64,000 nt of DNA from Osedax fenrisi (lineage: Eukaryota > Annelida > Polychaeta > Sabellida > Siboglinidae): contig OZ025244.1 of assembly GCA_964019155.1 (NCBI GenBank), positions 74,720,573 to 74,784,572 on the forward strand, written 5' to 3'. Positions 62,593 through 64,000 of the stretch are shown here, piece after piece. The position numbers and the translations under genes were made by a program. The notes under the pieces were generated by a model that saw nothing but the letters and a program-made list of their open reading frames with translations, did not search any database and was not told where the DNA came from. Within the stretch, counting starts at the first letter, position 1. Every line of letters starts with the position of its first letter.

Positions 62593-62797
62593 GTATGTGT
62601 GTATGTGTGTGTGAGTGTGTGTGCGAATGTGAGTCGTACAAAGTGTACTCGCGGCGTGTTCACACGGGCACCACTACAACAGTAAGAAGCAGAAGAATAG
62701 CACGATCTACGACAATTACCCTAGCACCACGGGACGAAATTATCGTAGCGGGGTAGACTCCGGGGCTGACGAAAGTATGTCCTCGATTGACCATTGA
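57618..62797 (+). CDS. small single-pass membrane protein, three exons (or C-terminal part of a larger one)
   Basis: Not recognised. join(57623-57705, 58118-58177, 62683-62797), 258 nt, 85 aa, phases 2,2. Residues about 5-24 form one hydrophobic helix (LLIYGVIGIVVTIVLLKLF), followed by HEYRK, so the tail should be cytosolic. The tail is basic, then Tyr/Ser-rich (STIYDNYPSTTGRNY) and ends DSGADESMSSIDH. DSG-x3-S resembles a phosphodegron. The acceptor before AGCTAATG means an upstream exon exists. The frame is open back to the acceptor (Leu before Met), so an ectodomain could be joined. Exon evidence is splice sites, phase and G+C content. AATAAA at 62825-62830 supports the end. Intron 2 carries a 3.2 kb satellite. 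Confidence 0.65.
57711..57802. repeat. TGTACA palindromic cluster after exon donor
   Basis: Nested palindromes of GTACACTGTACAATGTACA begin five bases after the exon 1 donor; a strong hairpin is possible in the pre-mRNA. Confidence 0.85.
57837..57891. repeat. (TA)n microsatellite
   Basis: TA array after a short CA run. Confidence 0.95.
58118..58177 (+). CDS. membrane protein middle exon
   Basis: Acceptor ACTATCAG, donor GTTAGT, exactly 60 nt, phase 2 on both sides, so it could be skipped without changing frame. It encodes KVSNAKYNYANKSVTSQRY. Confidence 0.6.
58240..59010. other. intron 2 of membrane-protein gene, before the satellite
   Basis: C-rich patch near 58465-58480, otherwise AT-rich. 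A 67-codon frame at 58434-58637 has no recognisable homology. Confidence 0.4.
59011..62200. repeat. 3.2 kb satellite of 14 bp GATA-containing units
   Basis: About 228 units of 14 bp. Main variants are GATAAGTTATAACT, GATAGGTTATAACT and GATAAGATATCACT, with rarer CACAAGTTATAACT and GGTAAGATATCACT, arranged in recurring longer blocks. It lies in intron 2 of the membrane-protein gene. The AGATATCACT variant dominates the last 400 bp. Confidence 0.97.
62459..62586. repeat. (TA)n microsatellite, about 125 bp
   Basis: Longest TA tract of the window, with one ACTATATACC interruption, about 100 bp before the last exon. Confidence 0.97.
62683..62797 (+). CDS. membrane protein last exon
   Basis: Acceptor CTACAACAG; it encodes KKQKNSTIYDNYPSTTGRNY then SGVDSGADESMSSIDH-stop. 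Confidence 0.7.
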
Positions 62798-62824
62798 GTC
62801 CGTGTGAAACCGCGTTGTCCGAGT

Positions 62825-62830
62825 AATAAA
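62825..62830 (+). terminator. polyadenylation signal, membrane-protein gene
   Basis: AATAAA 28 nt after the stop, followed by T-rich sequence. Confidence 0.6.
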
Positions 62831-63774
62831 TGTTAAATCGGCCCTTTGTTTACTTATATTTTAGTGCTATCTTTTATATCTATATATATATATATTATAA
62901 TTATATATTACTACTATATATTACACTTACACTTACTTACTTTTATTATTACTATCGTTTAAATATTGTCTTCATTTGTTTCAATTTATCGATTTTATCA
63001 GAATTTAAATAATATTAATCAAAAGTAAATTGCATAACATCCATCTGTAATATATACAATGTATTATTTCCTAGTAGTACCCATGTCACCTAATAGTATA
63101 TCGATAATACCTGTAATGAAGTTATATTAACATCGAATCCTATTTGTAAAGTGTATAAATGTGTACAATAATATTATCTAAAATGTATATATACGTATGT
63201 ATATGTACATATATGCATCTAAATGCATGCAATATTCCAGGAATCATATACTACGTAATAAAAGTACGTATGTTTTACAAAATATTTATAATTCAAAATA
63301 GGTTCTAGGTACATATGCACCTAAATCTACGCTAGTGAAAAATAACAACAGGTTAAACATCGTTCATATGGAAATACTATTTAAAATATGCAACCCATAT
63401 TAAACTAATAACCTATAATATAATTTATAATTATATATTTATATTATAAATTATACATTTATATTATAAATATAGCTATATTTGACTTTACATTACAGGT
63501 TACTATCTTAAGTATTCGATTTATTAATTGTCTAATTGTTACGGTGCTTGGATTATAAATGTACGTTATTTAGTACGTTATTTACTATAGTTTCTAATAT
63601 AGATTAGTTCTCTTTTATGTGTACGGTAGACTACTAAATCGTTATTATATTCTTTATTAACTTAAAGTTGTTATTATTATTTTTTATTTCAATAACATCC
63701 TGTGTTTCAACTTTATATTTAAGATTATATATATATAAAAATGAAAATATATATTTTCACAATTAAAATGTGTA
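62831..63774. other. AT-rich DNA after the membrane-protein gene
   Basis: No gene or element recognised. Confidence 0.5.
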
Positions 63775-64000
63775 GGGGAAAGTAACCGAATACGGACAAT
63801 GCCCGAATAAGGATACTCTGGGTATCTCAGAAACCATAAATTCTATAAAAAATTGTAATGAATAAAATATTCATAATTATATAAATAGTGTAAAAACAGT
63901 ATTTTTTATTTGTTAATTATTCAAAATATTGCTGATATATCCAATAAACTTATTTTTATATTACGTTTTTAAATTTATGAAAAAAATTTCAACTTAAAAC
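63775..64000. mobile_element. family B MITE, copy 4 (continues past the window)
   Basis: Starts TA-GGGGAAAGTAACCGAATACGG and follows copies 1-3 in inverse order (TATCTCAGAAACCATAAA, then TTGCTGATATATCCAATAAA). Confidence 0.8.

Overview
This is strongly AT-rich, intron-rich animal DNA. A Maf transcription factor with its extended homology region, a neuronal-calcium-sensor type EF-hand protein and a DJ-1 protein, all split by GT-AG introns, point to a metazoan, probably an invertebrate. The phylum cannot be told from the sequence. Exons are clearly richer in G+C than the introns and spacers, which helps find them. No prokaryotic features, CRISPR arrays, rRNAs or intact tRNAs were seen.

Four host genes can be rebuilt exon by exon. 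(1) 165-3856, plus: a Maf-family bZIP factor, six exons, about 461 aa. (2) 22831-26977, minus: a DJ-1/PARK7 homologue, five coding exons, 186 aa, with its catalytic residues present. (3) 36166-41549, plus: an N-myristoylated calcium sensor of the NCS/recoverin class, five exons, 181 aa, with a TATA box and clustered bZIP sites upstream. (4) 57618-62797, plus: a small single-pass membrane protein of unknown family, or the end of a larger one, three exons, 85 aa from the first ATG. In all four the exon phases match across every junction I used.

The rest is mobile and repetitive DNA. Non-LTR retrotransposon remains lie at 11917-16720 (minus, split by a 3 kb insertion), 19560-21350 (plus) and 27900-29700 (minus). 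A hAT transposase end lies near 11300 and a decayed Helitron helicase with a recognisable 3' end at 55290-56780. There are at least six short dispersed families: two related TIR families with TA target duplications (A and B), a roughly 200 bp palindromic family (C), a family with AGGGTTGTT ends (D), a hAT-like GC-rich family (E), and a tRNA-derived SINE with three copies. Several perfect or near-perfect palindromes are present.

Tandem arrays are conspicuous: a 3.2 kb array of 24/25 bp units carrying about thirty consensus splice-donor sequences (50476-53665), a 23 bp array (54166-54494), a 60 bp array inside the calcium-sensor gene (36935-37372), and a 3.2 kb array of 14 bp GATAAG-bearing units inside an intron of the membrane-protein gene (59011-62200). 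Long TA and CA microsatellites occur throughout.

The four genes have no obvious common pathway. Maf and the bZIP-rich promoter of the calcium sensor could be linked by regulation, but that is inference.
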